A DNA stretch of 64,000 nt from Aquibium carbonis (lineage in GTDB: Bacteria; Pseudomonadota; Alphaproteobacteria; Rhizobiales; Rhizobiaceae), in assembly GCF_003970795.1 (NCBI RefSeq), contig NZ_RWKW01000033.1, forward strand, positions 1 to 64,000. The letters are read 5' to 3'. Of the stretch, positions 8,623-19,233 are shown piece after piece. A program made the translations under genes and the position numbers. The notes beneath the pieces are model-generated. The model made no database searches and had not been told where the DNA came from. It was given only the letters and a program-made list of their open reading frames with translations. Each line of letters starts with the position of its first letter. Positions within the stretch are counted from its first letter, which is position 1.

Positions 8623-8937
8623 ATGCGTTACATCATCCTGTTCTGGGCGTTGCCGATGGGACTGTTCTGGTCCTGGTTCGGATTGTCGTACCACGACATC
8701 CATTTCGGCCAGCTGTTCTTCAGCCGCGTGCTGCACGACGAGGTGTTCCGGCTTTACGGCGACATCCTGGGGCTCGATCCGTCGATTCTGCCGGGGATGG
8801 TGGCGCGGGCCTGCATCGTGGACACCGTGCTCATCTTCGGCATCCTGGCCTTCCGCCGCCGCAAGTCGATCGGCGCCTGGATGCGCGAAAGACGGCGCGG
8901 CCCGGCCGTTCAGGACGTCGCGTCGCCGAGCGCCTGA
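8623..8937 (+). CDS. Small conserved membrane protein (possibly DUF6105)
   Basis: 104 residues with two hydrophobic segments: [20 protein letters not shown] at the N-terminus and a second about residues 58-78, followed by a basic tail ([16 protein letters not shown]). The start at ATG 8623 is supported by AGAGG just upstream. It resembles a small uncharacterised rhizobial membrane family I recall as DUF6105; that name is tentative. The last 28 bp overlap the end of the convergent ruvX gene. Function unknown. Confidence 0.7.
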   Translation: MRYIILFWALPMGLFWSWFGLSYHDIHFGQLFFSRVLHDEVFRLYGDILGLDPSILPGMVARACIVDTVLIFGILAFRRRKSIGAWMRERRRGPAVQDVASPSA

Positions 8938-9389
8938 AGCCGGTCGAGCGCGCCCTGGAGGATGAAGGCGGCCGCCGCCGAATCGATCCGCCCGCTGCGC
9001 TTCTTGCGCGACACGTCCATCTCGATCAGCGCCCGCTCGGCCGCCACCGTCGACAGCCGTTCGTCCCAGAAGGCGAAGGGCAGGGCGGTGAGCCGCTGCA
9101 TGTTGCGCACGAAGGCGCGGCTGGCCTGCGCGCGCGGCCCCTCGGATCCGTCCATGTTGATCGGCAGGCCCATCACGAAGGCGCCGACGCCGTCCCTGGC
9201 CGCCTGAGCCAGGAGCGCCTCGGCGTCGAGGGTGAATTTCCGCCGCATGATCACCGGACGGGGATTGGCGAAGCTCAGACCCTTGTCGGACACGGCCAGG
9301 CCGATCGTCTTGTCGCCGAGGTCGAGCCCCGCCAGCGTATGGCCGCCGGCAAGCACGGCCGGCAGGTCTTCCATCGAAATTACGGGCAT
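8910..9389 (-). CDS. ruvX: Putative pre-16S rRNA nuclease / Holliday junction resolvase RuvX (YqgF)
   Basis: 159-residue RNase H-fold protein of the YqgF family, implicated in 16S rRNA 5'-end maturation and recombination. Motifs: [15 protein letters not shown] with the first catalytic Asp, a [13 protein letters not shown] block, [11 protein letters not shown], and the C-terminal [14 protein letters not shown] with a catalytic Asp. ATG at 9389; a GGAAG sequence lies somewhat far upstream, and a downstream ATG at 9374 has no better site. Overlaps the preceding convergent gene by 28 bp. Confidence 0.92.
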   Translation of the reverse strand: MPVISMEDLPAVLAGGHTLAGLDLGDKTIGLAVSDKGLSFANPRPVIMRRKFTLDAEALLAQAARDGVGAFVMGLPINMDGSEGPRAQASRAFVRNMQRLTALPFAFWDERLSTVAAERALIEMDVSRKKRSGRIDSAAAAFILQGALDRLQALGDATS

Positions 9390-9463
9390 GGCCAGACGGG
9401 GCCTTTCTTCCAGGTCAGGCCGCGTTCTATCTTCCCGCCGACCAATAGCAAGGAGAACCATCC

Positions 9464-10171
9464 ATGAAGATCACCTGGCTCGGCCATTCGGCCTTCCGCA
9501 TCGAGGTCGGCGACGCCCGGATCCTGATCGACCCGTTCCTGACCGGCAATCCGTCCTGGGGCCAGGGCTGGGAGGAGATCGCGGAGGGGGTGACCCACGT
9601 GCTGCTGACCCATGGCCACAACGACCATGTCGGCGACACGGTGGCGATCCACAAGGCGACCGGCGCCATGGTGGTCGGCAATTACGAGCTCTGCATGTTC
9701 CTGGTCGGCCAGGGCGTCGACCCGAACCGCATCAACCCCGGCAATGCCGGCGGAACGGTCGATTGCGGCGGCTTCACCACCACCTTCGTGCAGGCCCTGC
9801 ATTCCTCGTCCTTCGGCGGCGAGGGCGGCCAGAACACCTATCTGGGCAATCCGCTCGGCCTCGTCCTGCATTTCCCCGGCGACAGGACGCTCTACCACAT
9901 GGGCGACACCGACATCTTCTCCGACATGGCGCTGATCGACGAGTTGCACGAGCCGAAGATCGGCCTGGTGCCGGTCGGCGACCGCTTCACCATGGGCGGC
10001 GCGGTGGCCGCGCTCGCCTGCCGCCGCTTCTTCAAGTTCGAGACCGTGATCCCCTGCCATTTCGGCACCTTCCCGATGCTCGATCAGAACGCGGAGAAAT
10101 TCGTCGCCGGGATGGATGGCTCGGGCGTCGCCGTGAAGACGCCGACGGTCGGCGAGGCGATCGCCCTCTGA
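9464..10171 (+). CDS. Metal-dependent hydrolase, UPF0173 / UlaG-like MBL fold
   Basis: 235-residue metallo-beta-lactamase-fold protein. The metal site HGHNDH is at residues 50-55; later ligands are in ALHSSSF, the GDTDIFSD region, and the HFGTFP segment. N-terminus [14 protein letters not shown] is typical of UPF0173 (UlaG-like) proteins, several of which are putative lactonases or phosphodiesterases. AAGGAGAACC precedes the ATG with good spacing. It precedes the gatC/gatA genes but has its own 130-bp leader. Physiological substrate unknown. Confidence 0.9.
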   Translation: MKITWLGHSAFRIEVGDARILIDPFLTGNPSWGQGWEEIAEGVTHVLLTHGHNDHVGDTVAIHKATGAMVVGNYELCMFLVGQGVDPNRINPGNAGGTVDCGGFTTTFVQALHSSSFGGEGGQNTYLGNPLGLVLHFPGDRTLYHMGDTDIFSDMALIDELHEPKIGLVPVGDRFTMGGAVAALACRRFFKFETVIPCHFGTFPMLDQNAEKFVAGMDGSGVAVKTPTVGEAIAL

Positions 10172-10300
10172 CGGCGCTCGTATGGAGGCGCGGCGGGCGG
10201 GCGGCAGCGGACCGCGCCCGTTGCGCCTTCGGCATCCGACCGCTATAGCCGCAAACGGCCCCGGGCGAGCCGCGGGGCCGGTCCAATCCCGGAGAAGTGA

Positions 10301-10588
10301 ATGTCCGTCGATCTCGCCACCGTCAAGCGCGTCGCGCATCTCGCCCGCATCGCCGTCACCGAGGACGACGCCGAGCGGATGACCGGCGAACTCAACGCCA
10401 TCCTCGGCTTCGTCGAGCAACTGGACGAGGTGGACGTGGCCGGCGTCGAGCCGATGACCTCGGTGATCCCGATGGCGATGCGCAAGCGCGACGATGTGGT
10501 GACCGACGGCGGCAAGGCCGCCGACGTGGTCGCCAACGCGCCGGCTTCGGCGGAAAACTTCTTCCTGGTCCCGAAGGTGGTGGAGTAG
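10301..10588 (+). CDS. gatC: Asp-tRNA(Asn)/Glu-tRNA(Gln) amidotransferase subunit C
   Basis: 95-residue GatC, the small stabilising subunit of the GatCAB complex that converts Glu-tRNA(Gln) and Asp-tRNA(Asn) to the amidated forms. The family pattern is intact: [16 protein letters not shown], the [17 protein letters not shown] core and the C-terminal [19 protein letters not shown] lies upstream of the ATG. The acetyltransferase gene follows after 3 bp and gatA after that; gatB is not in the window. Confidence 0.95.
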   Translation: MSVDLATVKRVAHLARIAVTEDDAERMTGELNAILGFVEQLDEVDVAGVEPMTSVIPMAMRKRDDVVTDGGKAADVVANAPASAENFFLVPKVVE

Positions 10589-10591
10589 GCC

Positions 10592-11062
10592 GTGGCCGTG
10601 ACCATCGCCGCCGAGACGCCGTTGCAGGACGAGGTGCGCCGGCTGGTCGCCGAGCTCAACGCCTACATGATGCCGCTGACCCCGCGCGAATTCCAGTTCC
10701 AGCTCACCGTCGAGCAGATGGCCGAGCCCTCGGTGACGTGCTTCGTCGCCCGCGACGAGGCGGGCAGGGCCGTCGGCATGGGCTCGCTCAAGGACCATGG
10801 CGACGGGCTGGGCGAGGTGAAACGCATGTACACGCTGGCGGAGGTGCGCGGCCAGCGGGTCGGCTCCCGGCTGTTGCAGCGGATCGAACGGCTCGCGCGC
10901 GAAAAAGGCCTGACGCGGCTGGTGCTCGAAACCGGCGAGGCGCCAGGCTTCGAGGAGGCCTGGCGCGTCTACGAGCGCGGCGGCTTCACCGTCTGCGGCG
11001 CCGTGCTCGACTATCCCGATTCAGGCTATTCGCGCTTTTACGAAAAGAAGATGCTTCCATGA
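10592..11062 (+). CDS. GNAT family N-acetyltransferase
   Basis: 156-residue acetyltransferase starting at GTG 10592, three bases after gatC and overlapping the gatA start by ATGA at its own stop, so it is translated within the gat operon. The acetyl-CoA binding motif A is [11 protein letters not shown] at about residues 86-96, preceded by the [10 protein letters not shown] strand; motif B includes [14 protein letters not shown]. The substrate is unknown. The same insertion of a GNAT gene between gatC and gatA occurs in other rhizobia. Confidence 0.85.
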   Translation: MAVTIAAETPLQDEVRRLVAELNAYMMPLTPREFQFQLTVEQMAEPSVTCFVARDEAGRAVGMGSLKDHGDGLGEVKRMYTLAEVRGQRVGSRLLQRIERLAREKGLTRLVLETGEAPGFEEAWRVYERGGFTVCGAVLDYPDSGYSRFYEKKMLP

Positions 11063-12630
11063 CCGACCTGACGAAACTCACGATCTCGCAGGCCCGCGAC
11101 CAGCTCGCCGGCAAGGAGATCACGGCAACAGAACTGACGGACGCCTATCTGTCGGCGATCGATGCGGCCAACGGCGCCTTGAACGCCTATGTGAAAGTCA
11201 CCCATGACAAGGCGCGCGCCATGGCGGCGGCATCCGACGCGAAGCTGTCGAAGGGCGAGGGCGGCGCGCTGGAGGGCATTCCGCTCGGCATCAAGGACCT
11301 GTTCGGCACCGAAGGTGTCCACACCCAGGCCTGCAGCCACGTGCTGGACGGCTTCGAGCCGCGCTACGAATCCACCGTCACGGCCAATCTCTGGGCAGAC
11401 GGCGCCGTGATGCTGGGCAAGCTCAACATGGACGAGTTCGCCATGGGCTCGTCCAACGAGACGTCCTACTACGGCCCGGTCAGGAATCCCTGGCGCAGTT
11501 CGCGCGAGATGATCATGACCGGCAAGCCGGTGACGCATGCCGGCGAGGGCGGTTTTGCCGGCGAGGGCAGCAGCGTGCGCCGCGAGCGCGTGCTCGACAA
11601 TGTCGACCTGGTGCCGGGCGGGTCGTCCGGCGGTTCGGCGGCGGCCGTTTCCGCCTGGCTGTGCGCCGGCGCGACCGCCACCGACACCGGCGGCTCGATC
11701 CGCCAGCCGGCCGCCTTCACCGGCACCGTCGGCATCAAGCCGACCTATGGCCGCTGCTCGCGCTGGGGCATCGTGGCCTTCGCCTCCTCGCTCGACCAGG
11801 CCGGCCCGATCGCCCGCGACGTGCGCGACGCGGCGATCCTGCTCAGGTCGATGGCCTCCGTCGACCGCAAGGACACGACCTCCGTCGATCTGCCGGTGCC
11901 GGACTACGAAGCTGCGCTCGGCCGATCCGTCCGCGGCATGAAGATCGGCATTCCGAAGGAGTATCGGGTCGACGGCATGCCGGCCGAGATCGAGGCGTTG
12001 TGGCAGCAGGGCATCGACTGGATGCGCGACGCCGGGGCCGAGATCGTCGACATATCGCTGCCGCACACCAAATACGCGCAGCCCGCCTATTACATCGTCG
12101 CGCCGGCCGAGGCCTCGTCCAATCTCGCGCGCTATGACGGGGTTCGCTACGGCCTGCGGGTGCCCGGCAAGGACATTGCCGAGATGTACGAGAAGACCCG
12201 TGCCGCCGGCTTCGGCCGCGAGGTCAAGCGCCGCATCATGATCGGCACCTACGTCCTGTCCGCCGGCTATTACGACGCCTACTACCTGAAGGCGCAGAAG
12301 GTGCGCACGCTGATCAAGAAGGACTTCGAGGACGTCTTCGCAGCCGGCGTCGACGCCATCCTGACCCCGGCCACGCCATCGGCCGCCTTCGGCATCGCCG
12401 ACCAGGACATGGCCAGCGATCCGGTGAAGATGTACCTGAACGATATCTTCACGGTGACGGTGAACATGGCCGGCCTGCCCGGCATCGCCGTTCCGGCCGG
12501 TCTCGACGGCCGCGGCCTGCCGCTCGGCCTGCAACTGATCGGCAAGCCCTTCGAGGAAGAGACGCTGTTCCGCACCGCCCATGTCATCGAGCAGGCGGCG
12601 GGACGGTTCGAGCCGACGAAATGGTGGTAG
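11059..12630 (+). CDS. gatA: Asp-tRNA(Asn)/Glu-tRNA(Gln) amidotransferase subunit A, with an insertion
   Basis: 523-residue glutaminase subunit of GatCAB, amidase-signature family. The catalytic triad is recognisable: Lys79 in GIPLGIKD, the cis-Ser at about 189 in PGGSSGGSA, and nucleophile Ser213 in [11 protein letters not shown]. In the Staphylococcus aureus enzyme the same residues are Lys79, Ser154 and Ser178, so this protein carries about 35 extra residues between the lysine and the first serine, at about residues 147-183, rich in Gly, Arg and Glu. The frame is intact and the rest looks functional. ATG overlaps the acetyltransferase stop (ATGA). Confidence 0.95.
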   Translation: MTDLTKLTISQARDQLAGKEITATELTDAYLSAIDAANGALNAYVKVTHDKARAMAAASDAKLSKGEGGALEGIPLGIKDLFGTEGVHTQACSHVLDGFEPRYESTVTANLWADGAVMLGKLNMDEFAMGSSNETSYYGPVRNPWRSSREMIMTGKPVTHAGEGGFAGEGSSVRRERVLDNVDLVPGGSSGGSAAAVSAWLCAGATATDTGGSIRQPAAFTGTVGIKPTYGRCSRWGIVAFASSLDQAGPIARDVRDAAILLRSMASVDRKDTTSVDLPVPDYEAALGRSVRGMKIGIPKEYRVDGMPAEIEALWQQGIDWMRDAGAEIVDISLPHTKYAQPAYYIVAPAEASSNLARYDGVRYGLRVPGKDIAEMYEKTRAAGFGREVKRRIMIGTYVLSAGYYDAYYLKAQKVRTLIKKDFEDVFAAGVDAILTPATPSAAFGIADQDMASDPVKMYLNDIFTVTVNMAGLPGIAVPAGLDGRGLPLGLQLIGKPFEEETLFRTAHVIEQAAGRFEPTKWW

Positions 12631-12655
12631 CGGTGCCGGTGCGTAACAGGGGCCG

Positions 12656-13303
12656 ATGAAAGGCATCCACTCCGATATCGTGCGCGACCGGCGCGATGGG
12701 GCGCCGTGGCGCGTCACCTTCCGCAAGACGCAGGACGGGATCGGCGTCTACAATCCGACACGTCGCAACATCGGCCTGGTGATCTTCATGCTGGTCTGGC
12801 TCTGCGGCTGGGCCATGGGCGAGTGGTTCGCGCTGGCGCAGCTTTTCGGCTCCGGCGGCCCGTTCGCCGTCGACCTGTTCCTGCTGGTCTGGGTCTCGTT
12901 CTGGACGCTCGGTGGTCTCGCCGCGCTTGCGGTCCTCGCCTGGAACCTCGTCGGCGTGGAGAAGCTGTTCCTGATCGAGGGGGGCGGCATCGTCACCGAG
13001 CGTGGCTTCGGGGCGATCACCCGGCGCAAGGTCTTCCGCGTGGACCAGTTGTCGGGCGTGGAACTTGCGGAACAGCAGGGCAGGCATGCCGCGAACGGCG
13101 CCTTTAGCGGCGGTGCGGTCCGTTTCGTCGCCGATGGCAAGCCGCAGTCCTTCGGCATTGGTCTGGACGACGAAGAGGCTGACCGGGTCGTGACGCTGAT
13201 GCAGGCGTTCCTCGAGCGGCACCAGCCCGAGCGGGACCGCGCGACGTCAGGAGCCCGCATCGATCGGCCGGGAGACGCTGCCCCGGATGCCGCGCCCGTC
13301 TGA
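12656..13303 (+). CDS. Hypothetical membrane protein with two N-terminal TM helices
   Basis: 215 residues. Two adjacent hydrophobic helices at about residues 40-58 and 70-98 (IGLVIFMLVWLCGWAMG; LFLLVWVSFWTLGGLAALAVLAW) are followed by a compact soluble beta-rich domain reminiscent of bacterial PH-like (YdbT/DUF304-type) domains: LIEGGGIVTERGFG, VRFVADGKPQSFGIGLDDEEADRVVTLM. The C-terminal tail is charged and probably disordered. It starts 25 bp after gatA and may be read through from it. No function assigned. Confidence 0.7.
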   Translation: MKGIHSDIVRDRRDGAPWRVTFRKTQDGIGVYNPTRRNIGLVIFMLVWLCGWAMGEWFALAQLFGSGGPFAVDLFLLVWVSFWTLGGLAALAVLAWNLVGVEKLFLIEGGGIVTERGFGAITRRKVFRVDQLSGVELAEQQGRHAANGAFSGGAVRFVADGKPQSFGIGLDDEEADRVVTLMQAFLERHQPERDRATSGARIDRPGDAAPDAAPV

Positions 13304-13354
13304 CCGGCCCGCGCAGGCGCCGGCCATGGCCTGAAACAGGGGAACGACCACGCC

Positions 13355-14176
13355 TTGTTCTTCATTGCTTCCAAAATCTTCTGGATGTTCGCCAACCCGC
13401 TGACCCTGGCGGCGATCCTGGCTCTTGCCTCGTTCCTGCTGATCCTCGCCGGCTGGCGGCGGCTGGCCGCATCGGCGGCAGGGCTCGGCTTTCTGGTGCT
13501 GGCCGTCTCCGGCTGGACCACGGCGGGCGCGCTTCTGCTGCATCCGTTGGAGGACCGCTTCCAGCGGCCGTCGGACATGCCGGCGCGCGTCGACGGCATC
13601 GTCGTGCTCGGCGGCGGCTTCGAGGGCGGGGTCAACCGCGTGCGCGGCGGCTACGAACTCAATTCGTCCGGCGACCGGTTCGTGGAAACGGCCGCGCTGG
13701 CCTTGCGCTATCCCGAGGCGCGGGTTCTTGTTTCGGGAGGGGCCGGCGCGCTGCTCCTCGAAGGCGAGGGAGACGGGGAAACCGCGCCGCGGCTGCTCGA
13801 GGCGCTGGGCGTCGATCGCAGCCGCCTGCTGCTCGACAACGAGGCCCGCAACACGCAGGAAAATGCGCTCTTCTCGAAACGGCTGGCGGATCCCCAGGAA
13901 GGCGAAACCTGGCTGCTGGTGACGTCGGCCTTTCACATGCCGCGCTCGGTCGGCCTGTTCCGCAAGGCCGATTTCGCCGTCGTGCCCTGGCCGTCCGACT
14001 ACCGGACGTCGGGGGTTGAACGGATAGGTCCGGCCGAAGACAACGTCTTCGATTCGACGCAGAACACGGCGCTCGCGATCCGCGAGTGGATCGGGCTCCT
14101 GGTCTACTGGCTGACGGGCCGGATCGACACGCTGCTGCCCGGCCCGGACGGGCAGGGCACACCCGTCATCCGTTGA
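13355..14176 (+). CDS. YdcF family (DUF218 / ElyC-SanA-like) membrane protein
   Basis: 273 residues starting at TTG 13355, with AGGGGAACG upstream. Two N-terminal TM helices (about 12-33 and 38-62) are followed by the DUF218 domain: DGIVVLGGGFEGG, a VLVSGGAG strand, RNTQENALFSKRL and LLVTSAFHMPRSVGLFRKA, the conserved family blocks. E. coli relatives ElyC and SanA act in envelope biogenesis and barrier function. The 3' end overlaps the convergent DUF599 gene by 11 bp. Confidence 0.85.
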   Translation: MFFIASKIFWMFANPLTLAAILALASFLLILAGWRRLAASAAGLGFLVLAVSGWTTAGALLLHPLEDRFQRPSDMPARVDGIVVLGGGFEGGVNRVRGGYELNSSGDRFVETAALALRYPEARVLVSGGAGALLLEGEGDGETAPRLLEALGVDRSRLLLDNEARNTQENALFSKRLADPQEGETWLLVTSAFHMPRSVGLFRKADFAVVPWPSDYRTSGVERIGPAEDNVFDSTQNTALAIREWIGLLVYWLTGRIDTLLPGPDGQGTPVIR

Positions 14177-14855
14177 GCAGGGCTGCCCGCGCGGTCGAGA
14201 AGAACTGCCGGCGCACCAGCACGATCAGCACGAGCAGCGTCGTCATCACCAGGACCGCCGGACCGACGAACCAGCCGAGATAGCCGATGGAGAAGAACAG
14301 TCCGCGCAGGCCGGAATTGAAATGGCCGCCCGCGATCACGTTCATGTTGGCCGCGCGCAGGACGGCCGTCTCGATCGTCGCCTCGTCGCCGTCCTTGGCC
14401 ATCGGCACCGCGCCGACCAGGATCGAGCAGTAGTTGAACAGGCGATAGGCCCAGCCGAACTTGAAGAAGGCGTAGGCGAGCACGGTCATCAGGCCGAGCA
14501 CCTTGACCTCGTAGACCGCGCGGTCGGGCGTGCCGGCCAGCGGCAGGTCCGCCAGCAGCATCAGCACCTTGTCCGACGACTGGAGCAGCGCGAAGCAGCC
14601 GCCGAGCGCCAGGAGCGCGCTGGAGGCGAAGAAGGCCGTGCCCTGCTGCAGGCCGAGCATGATGCCGGTGTCGATCATGCGCAGTTCGCGCCGCGCCATG
14701 GTGCGCATCCACGCCTCGCGGTGCGCATTCATCAGCTGCGTCAGCGACTTGCGGCGGACGAAACGGCCAGACGTCGCCTGCGAGAACAGCACCCAGAACA
14801 GGATGAAGGCCGCCAGCGCCGAAGCGTCCGTCCAGTGGAAGGAATCGATGTCCAT
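14166..14855 (-). CDS. DUF599 domain-containing membrane protein
   Basis: 229 residues with about four transmembrane helices and the DUF599 core: a cytoplasmic loop MNAHREAWMRTMARRELRMIDT followed by hydrophobic segments and the NMNVIAGGHFNSGLRGLFFS motif near the C-terminus. ATG at 14855 was chosen because the family begins close to this point and the upstream extension is rich in basic, unconserved sequence. Function unknown. Tail-to-tail with the YdcF-like gene. Confidence 0.85.
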   Translation of the reverse strand: MDIDSFHWTDASALAAFILFWVLFSQATSGRFVRRKSLTQLMNAHREAWMRTMARRELRMIDTGIMLGLQQGTAFFASSALLALGGCFALLQSSDKVLMLLADLPLAGTPDRAVYEVKVLGLMTVLAYAFFKFGWAYRLFNYCSILVGAVPMAKDGDEATIETAVLRAANMNVIAGGHFNSGLRGLFFSIGYLGWFVGPAVLVMTTLLVLIVLVRRQFFSTARAALLNG

Positions 14856-15133
14856 CGCGCCAGCATAGCCTCGTCCGCGCCGGGAAGGCAGGGTGTGCCA
14901 TTGGTGGCCATGATTTGGACAAAACGATTTAAATTGCGTTGAGAAAGGCGTCGATCTAACCCGTTGAAAACATTGTACCGGCTCGAACAAAGTGCGTTTC
15001 GTCCCGGGGAAGTGCCGCTGGAAAGCCTTTTTTGCGGTTGCGAAGGGGCGCCCGAAGCCTTACAGGGAAGCCGTGAATTGGAGCGTCCTGGCCTTGCGCC
15101 GCGCGCTCCGGGGCAACCAAAACACGGAAGATC

Positions 15134-15262
15134 ATGGACAATACGGTACCGAAATCGTGCTGGGGCGTCACCGCCAAGGCGATCGTGGGTTTTGCAGGTC
15201 TCATTCTTCTGGCGTGGCTGGTCGGCGGCGCCGAACACGCAACGGTCCTCGCCTCGAGCTGA
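15134..15262 (+). CDS. Small single-pass membrane protein, 42 aa
   Basis: Short reading frame MDNTVPKSCWGVTAKAIVGF... ending ...ATVLASS, with one hydrophobic helix over about residues 13-32 (VTAKAIVGFAGLILLAWLVG). GGAAG lies 5 bases upstream of the ATG, and a convincing intrinsic terminator follows 28 bp after the stop, which makes it a plausible stand-alone transcript. No function can be given. The upstream 278 bp to the divergent DUF599 gene contain no gene I can support. Confidence 0.5.
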   Translation: MDNTVPKSCWGVTAKAIVGFAGLILLAWLVGGAEHATVLASS

Positions 15263-15289
15263 GGGCAACGGCCAGTCGGACAATGACAA

Positions 15290-15323
15290 GGGCGCGGCGC
15301 GATTGCCGCGCCCTTCGTGTTTT
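15290..15323 (+). terminator. Intrinsic terminator after the 42-aa membrane peptide
   Basis: GGGCGCGGC (15290-15298), a six-base loop, then GCCGCGCCC (15305-15313): a perfect 9-bp G+C-rich stem followed by TTCGTGTTTT. It separates the small ORF from the serine dehydratase gene. Confidence 0.75.
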
Positions 15324-15451
15324 GCAGGGGCCGTCTTCGCGCCGGGGTCGGTGCGTCGATCATGTCGCGGCAGGATCAGCCGACGTCGGCCCGCGCGCAG
15401 CGAAACGCCGACGAACGGCGGAAACTCCAGCAGCATTCCGGAGACCGTCCC

Positions 15452-16852
<1,401 letters not shown>

Positions 16853-16927
16853 GGCCGCGACACCGCGCCCTGTGGAGAACCGCCGGGATCGATTGACCGC
16901 CGGTCTCCCGGCGCTACACCTGCCGGC

Positions 16928-17365
16928 ATGTCGCTCAACCTGATCAAGCTCTGCGTCGGCGCCGAGAGCATCGAGGACCTCGAGACCTGGATCGCGTTCC
17001 GGCTGGGCGAGATGCGCCGGGCGGGCGAGCCGGCGGAGCAGTTCCACACCACGCGCATGGTGCCCAAGCGCGCCGAGGCGCTTCTCGACGGCGGCTCGCT
17101 CTATTGGGTCATCAAGGGCAACGTCCAGTGCCGGCAGCGGCTGGTCGACATCCGCCCGTTCACCGACGCCGACGGCATCGGCCGCTGCCACCTCGTGCTC
17201 GATCCCAGGGTGGTGCCGACCGACTGGCAGCCGCGCCGCGCCTTCCAGGGCTGGCGCTACCTCGAGCCGAAGGACGCCCCCCGCGACCTCGGCGAAGGGC
17301 GCGCCGGATGGACGGCCCTGCCGACCGAACTGCGCCGCGAGCTCGCCGACCTCGGCCTCATCTGA
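16928..17365 (+). CDS. DUF1489 family protein
   Basis: 145-residue protein matching the alphaproteobacterial DUF1489 family: start MSLNLIKLCVGAESIEDLE, the THTTRMVPKR-like block (FHTTRMVPKRAEALLDGGSLYWVIKG) and the C-terminal GWRYLEPKDAPRDL and PTELRRELADLGLI. No signal peptide or membrane segment. Function unknown; a widely conserved cytoplasmic protein in the class. Confidence 0.9.
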   Translation: MSLNLIKLCVGAESIEDLETWIAFRLGEMRRAGEPAEQFHTTRMVPKRAEALLDGGSLYWVIKGNVQCRQRLVDIRPFTDADGIGRCHLVLDPRVVPTDWQPRRAFQGWRYLEPKDAPRDLGEGRAGWTALPTELRRELADLGLI

Positions 17366-17480
17366 GCGCCGCCTCGTCCGACCCCCGACGCGCGCGGCGC
17401 GCCGTTCCATAAACATTTGATCGGCTTGTACAAAGGCCCGAAAGGGAGCATTCTTCGCGCAGGGCGCGGATGGTGGAACA

Positions 17481-18419
17481 ATGCTTGTAACGGGATTGGC
17501 CGGTCCCCCGGAAAGCCGCACGCGCGAGAGCGCGCACGTGATCGTCTGCGGGAACGAGAAGGGCGGGTCGGGCAAGTCGACGACCGCGGCCCACATCGCC
17601 GTCGCCCTGCTGCGCGCCGGCCATTCGGTTGCGACGATCGATCTCGACGGGCGCCAGCTCACCCTGACGCGCTATTTCGAGAACCGTCGCCGCTGGTCGG
17701 CCAAGGCGCGACTGTCGCTGCCGATCCCGCACCACTTCCATGTCCCCCCGGCCTACAAGGAAACGGTCTCCGCCGCCGAAAGCGAGGAGTTCCGCCGGCT
17801 GACCGACGGCCTGGCCGACATCGAGAACAGCCACGACTTCGTCGTCATCGACACGCCGGGATCCGACACGTTCCTCAACCGGCTCGCCCATCGCATCGCC
17901 GACACGCTGGTCACCCCGATGAACGACAGCTTCATCGACTTCGACGTGCTGGCGCGCATCGATCCGATCAGCAACGAGATCCTCGAGACGTCGCAATATG
18001 CCAATGCCGTGCGAGAGGCGCGGCGCGAGCGGCGCAGCGCCGACAATTCCATCCTCGACTGGGTGGTGGTGCGCAATCGCCTCTCCAGCATCGCCTCGCG
18101 AAACGCGCACAGGATGGATGCCTGCCTCAGGAACCTGTCGGCCAGGATCGGCTTCCGAATCGCCGAGGGAATCTCGGAGCGCGTGATCTTCCGCGAGTTC
18201 TTCCCGATCGGACTGACCGCCCTCGACGATTTCGAGGCGCATGTCCTGGGCACCCGGCCGACGCTTTCGCACCTGGCGGCCCGCCAGGAAATCCGGCAAC
18301 TGATCACGGCGCTGCGGCTGCCCACCGACGCCGTGGGCCGCCGCCGCGCCGACATCCGGCGCCAGTTCCTGGAAACGTCCGGCCGGCCGCTGCTGCTGCC
18401 CGACATCTTCGCCAAGTGA
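17481..18419 (+). CDS. mipZ: Division-plane positioning ATPase MipZ
   Basis: 312-residue ParA/MinD-superfamily ATPase. Deviant Walker A KGGSGKST at residues 27-34, after a short N-terminal tail; Walker A' strand VATIDLDGRQLTLTRYFENRR; Walker B FVVIDTPGSDTFLNRLAH. The length and the LTLTRYFENR sequence match MipZ of Caulobacter and rhizobia, which forms bipolar gradients via ParB and inhibits FtsZ assembly away from midcell. The ATG is preceded by GGTGGA. The VWA and J-domain genes follow on the same strand after 64 bp. Confidence 0.93.
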   Translation: MLVTGLAGPPESRTRESAHVIVCGNEKGGSGKSTTAAHIAVALLRAGHSVATIDLDGRQLTLTRYFENRRRWSAKARLSLPIPHHFHVPPAYKETVSAAESEEFRRLTDGLADIENSHDFVVIDTPGSDTFLNRLAHRIADTLVTPMNDSFIDFDVLARIDPISNEILETSQYANAVREARRERRSADNSILDWVVVRNRLSSIASRNAHRMDACLRNLSARIGFRIAEGISERVIFREFFPIGLTALDDFEAHVLGTRPTLSHLAARQEIRQLITALRLPTDAVGRRRADIRRQFLETSGRPLLLPDIFAK

Positions 18420-18483
18420 TCGCTGCGCGGGCGCGACGTCATGGGGCTTGCATACCGGCCCTGACCGCCACATCTTCATCGCC

Positions 18484-19233
18484 ATGAGCGACAAACGGCT
18501 ACAGAAGACCGACGATCCGCTCGCGCCCAGGGAGGGCACGAACGCGAAGGGCAACGACGTGGAAGCGTTCGTGCGGCAGGTGCGCGCGCTCGGCGCCATG
18601 AAGGGCGCCACCGCGAAGGGCCGCCTCGTGCTGGCGCTCGACGCCACGATGAGCCGCCAGCCGAGCTGGGATCTTGCCTGCCGCCTCCAGGCCGAGATGT
18701 TCGACGCAGTCGGCCGCACCGCGCTCAACGTCCAGCTCGTCTATTTCCGCGGCTTCGGCGAATGCCGCGCGTCGAAGTTCGTGAACGACACGGGCGAACT
18801 GACGCGGCTGATGACCGGGATCCACTGCCAGGGCGGTCACACCCAGATCGGGAAGGTGCTCTCGCACGCCTTGAAGGAGAATGCGCGCGAGAAGGTCGAT
18901 GCGCTGGTCTATATCGGCGATGCCATGGAGGAGGACGTCGACGACCTCGCGGACAAGGCAGGCCAGCTCGGCCTTCGTGGCGTGCCGGTCTTCGTCTTCC
19001 AGGAAGGGCGGAACGCGGCCGTGGAAACCGCCTTCCGCGAGATTGCGCGGCTGTCCAGGGGAGCCTGGTTCCGCTTCGACCACCAGTCGGCCGCGACGCT
19101 CGCGCGCCTCCTGTCGTCCATTGCGGTCTTCGCGACGGGCGGGCTGCGCGCGCTCGAAGCCCGAGGCAGCGCCAGCGACCGGCTTCTTCTGGAAAATCTC
19201 GGCGGGACGGGGCAGGGCGGGTCCGCGCGATGA
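18484..19233 (+). CDS. VWA domain-containing protein
   Basis: 249-residue cytoplasmic protein with a von Willebrand factor A-like domain. The MIDAS motif is at residues 53-57 as DATMS (Thr where most VWA domains have Ser). Following strands LVYFRGFGECRASKFV, the GGHTQIGKVL segment and DALVYIGDAMEEDVDDL fit the fold. No signal peptide. Its stop overlaps the start of the J-domain gene (ATGA), so the two products are probably made together. I have no specific function for this pair. Confidence 0.85.
   Translation: MSDKRLQKTDDPLAPREGTNAKGNDVEAFVRQVRALGAMKGATAKGRLVLALDATMSRQPSWDLACRLQAEMFDAVGRTALNVQLVYFRGFGECRASKFVNDTGELTRLMTGIHCQGGHTQIGKVLSHALKENAREKVDALVYIGDAMEEDVDDLADKAGQLGLRGVPVFVFQEGRNAAVETAFREIARLSRGAWFRFDHQSAATLARLLSSIAVFATGGLRALEARGSASDRLLLENLGGTGQGGSAR

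Noticed and set aside
14856-15133. Structured RNA (6S, SRP or riboswitch) upstream of the 42-aa peptide
   Set aside because: Several short pairings such as GAGCG / CGCTC exist, but none matched a known family; no gene is supported in this stretch.
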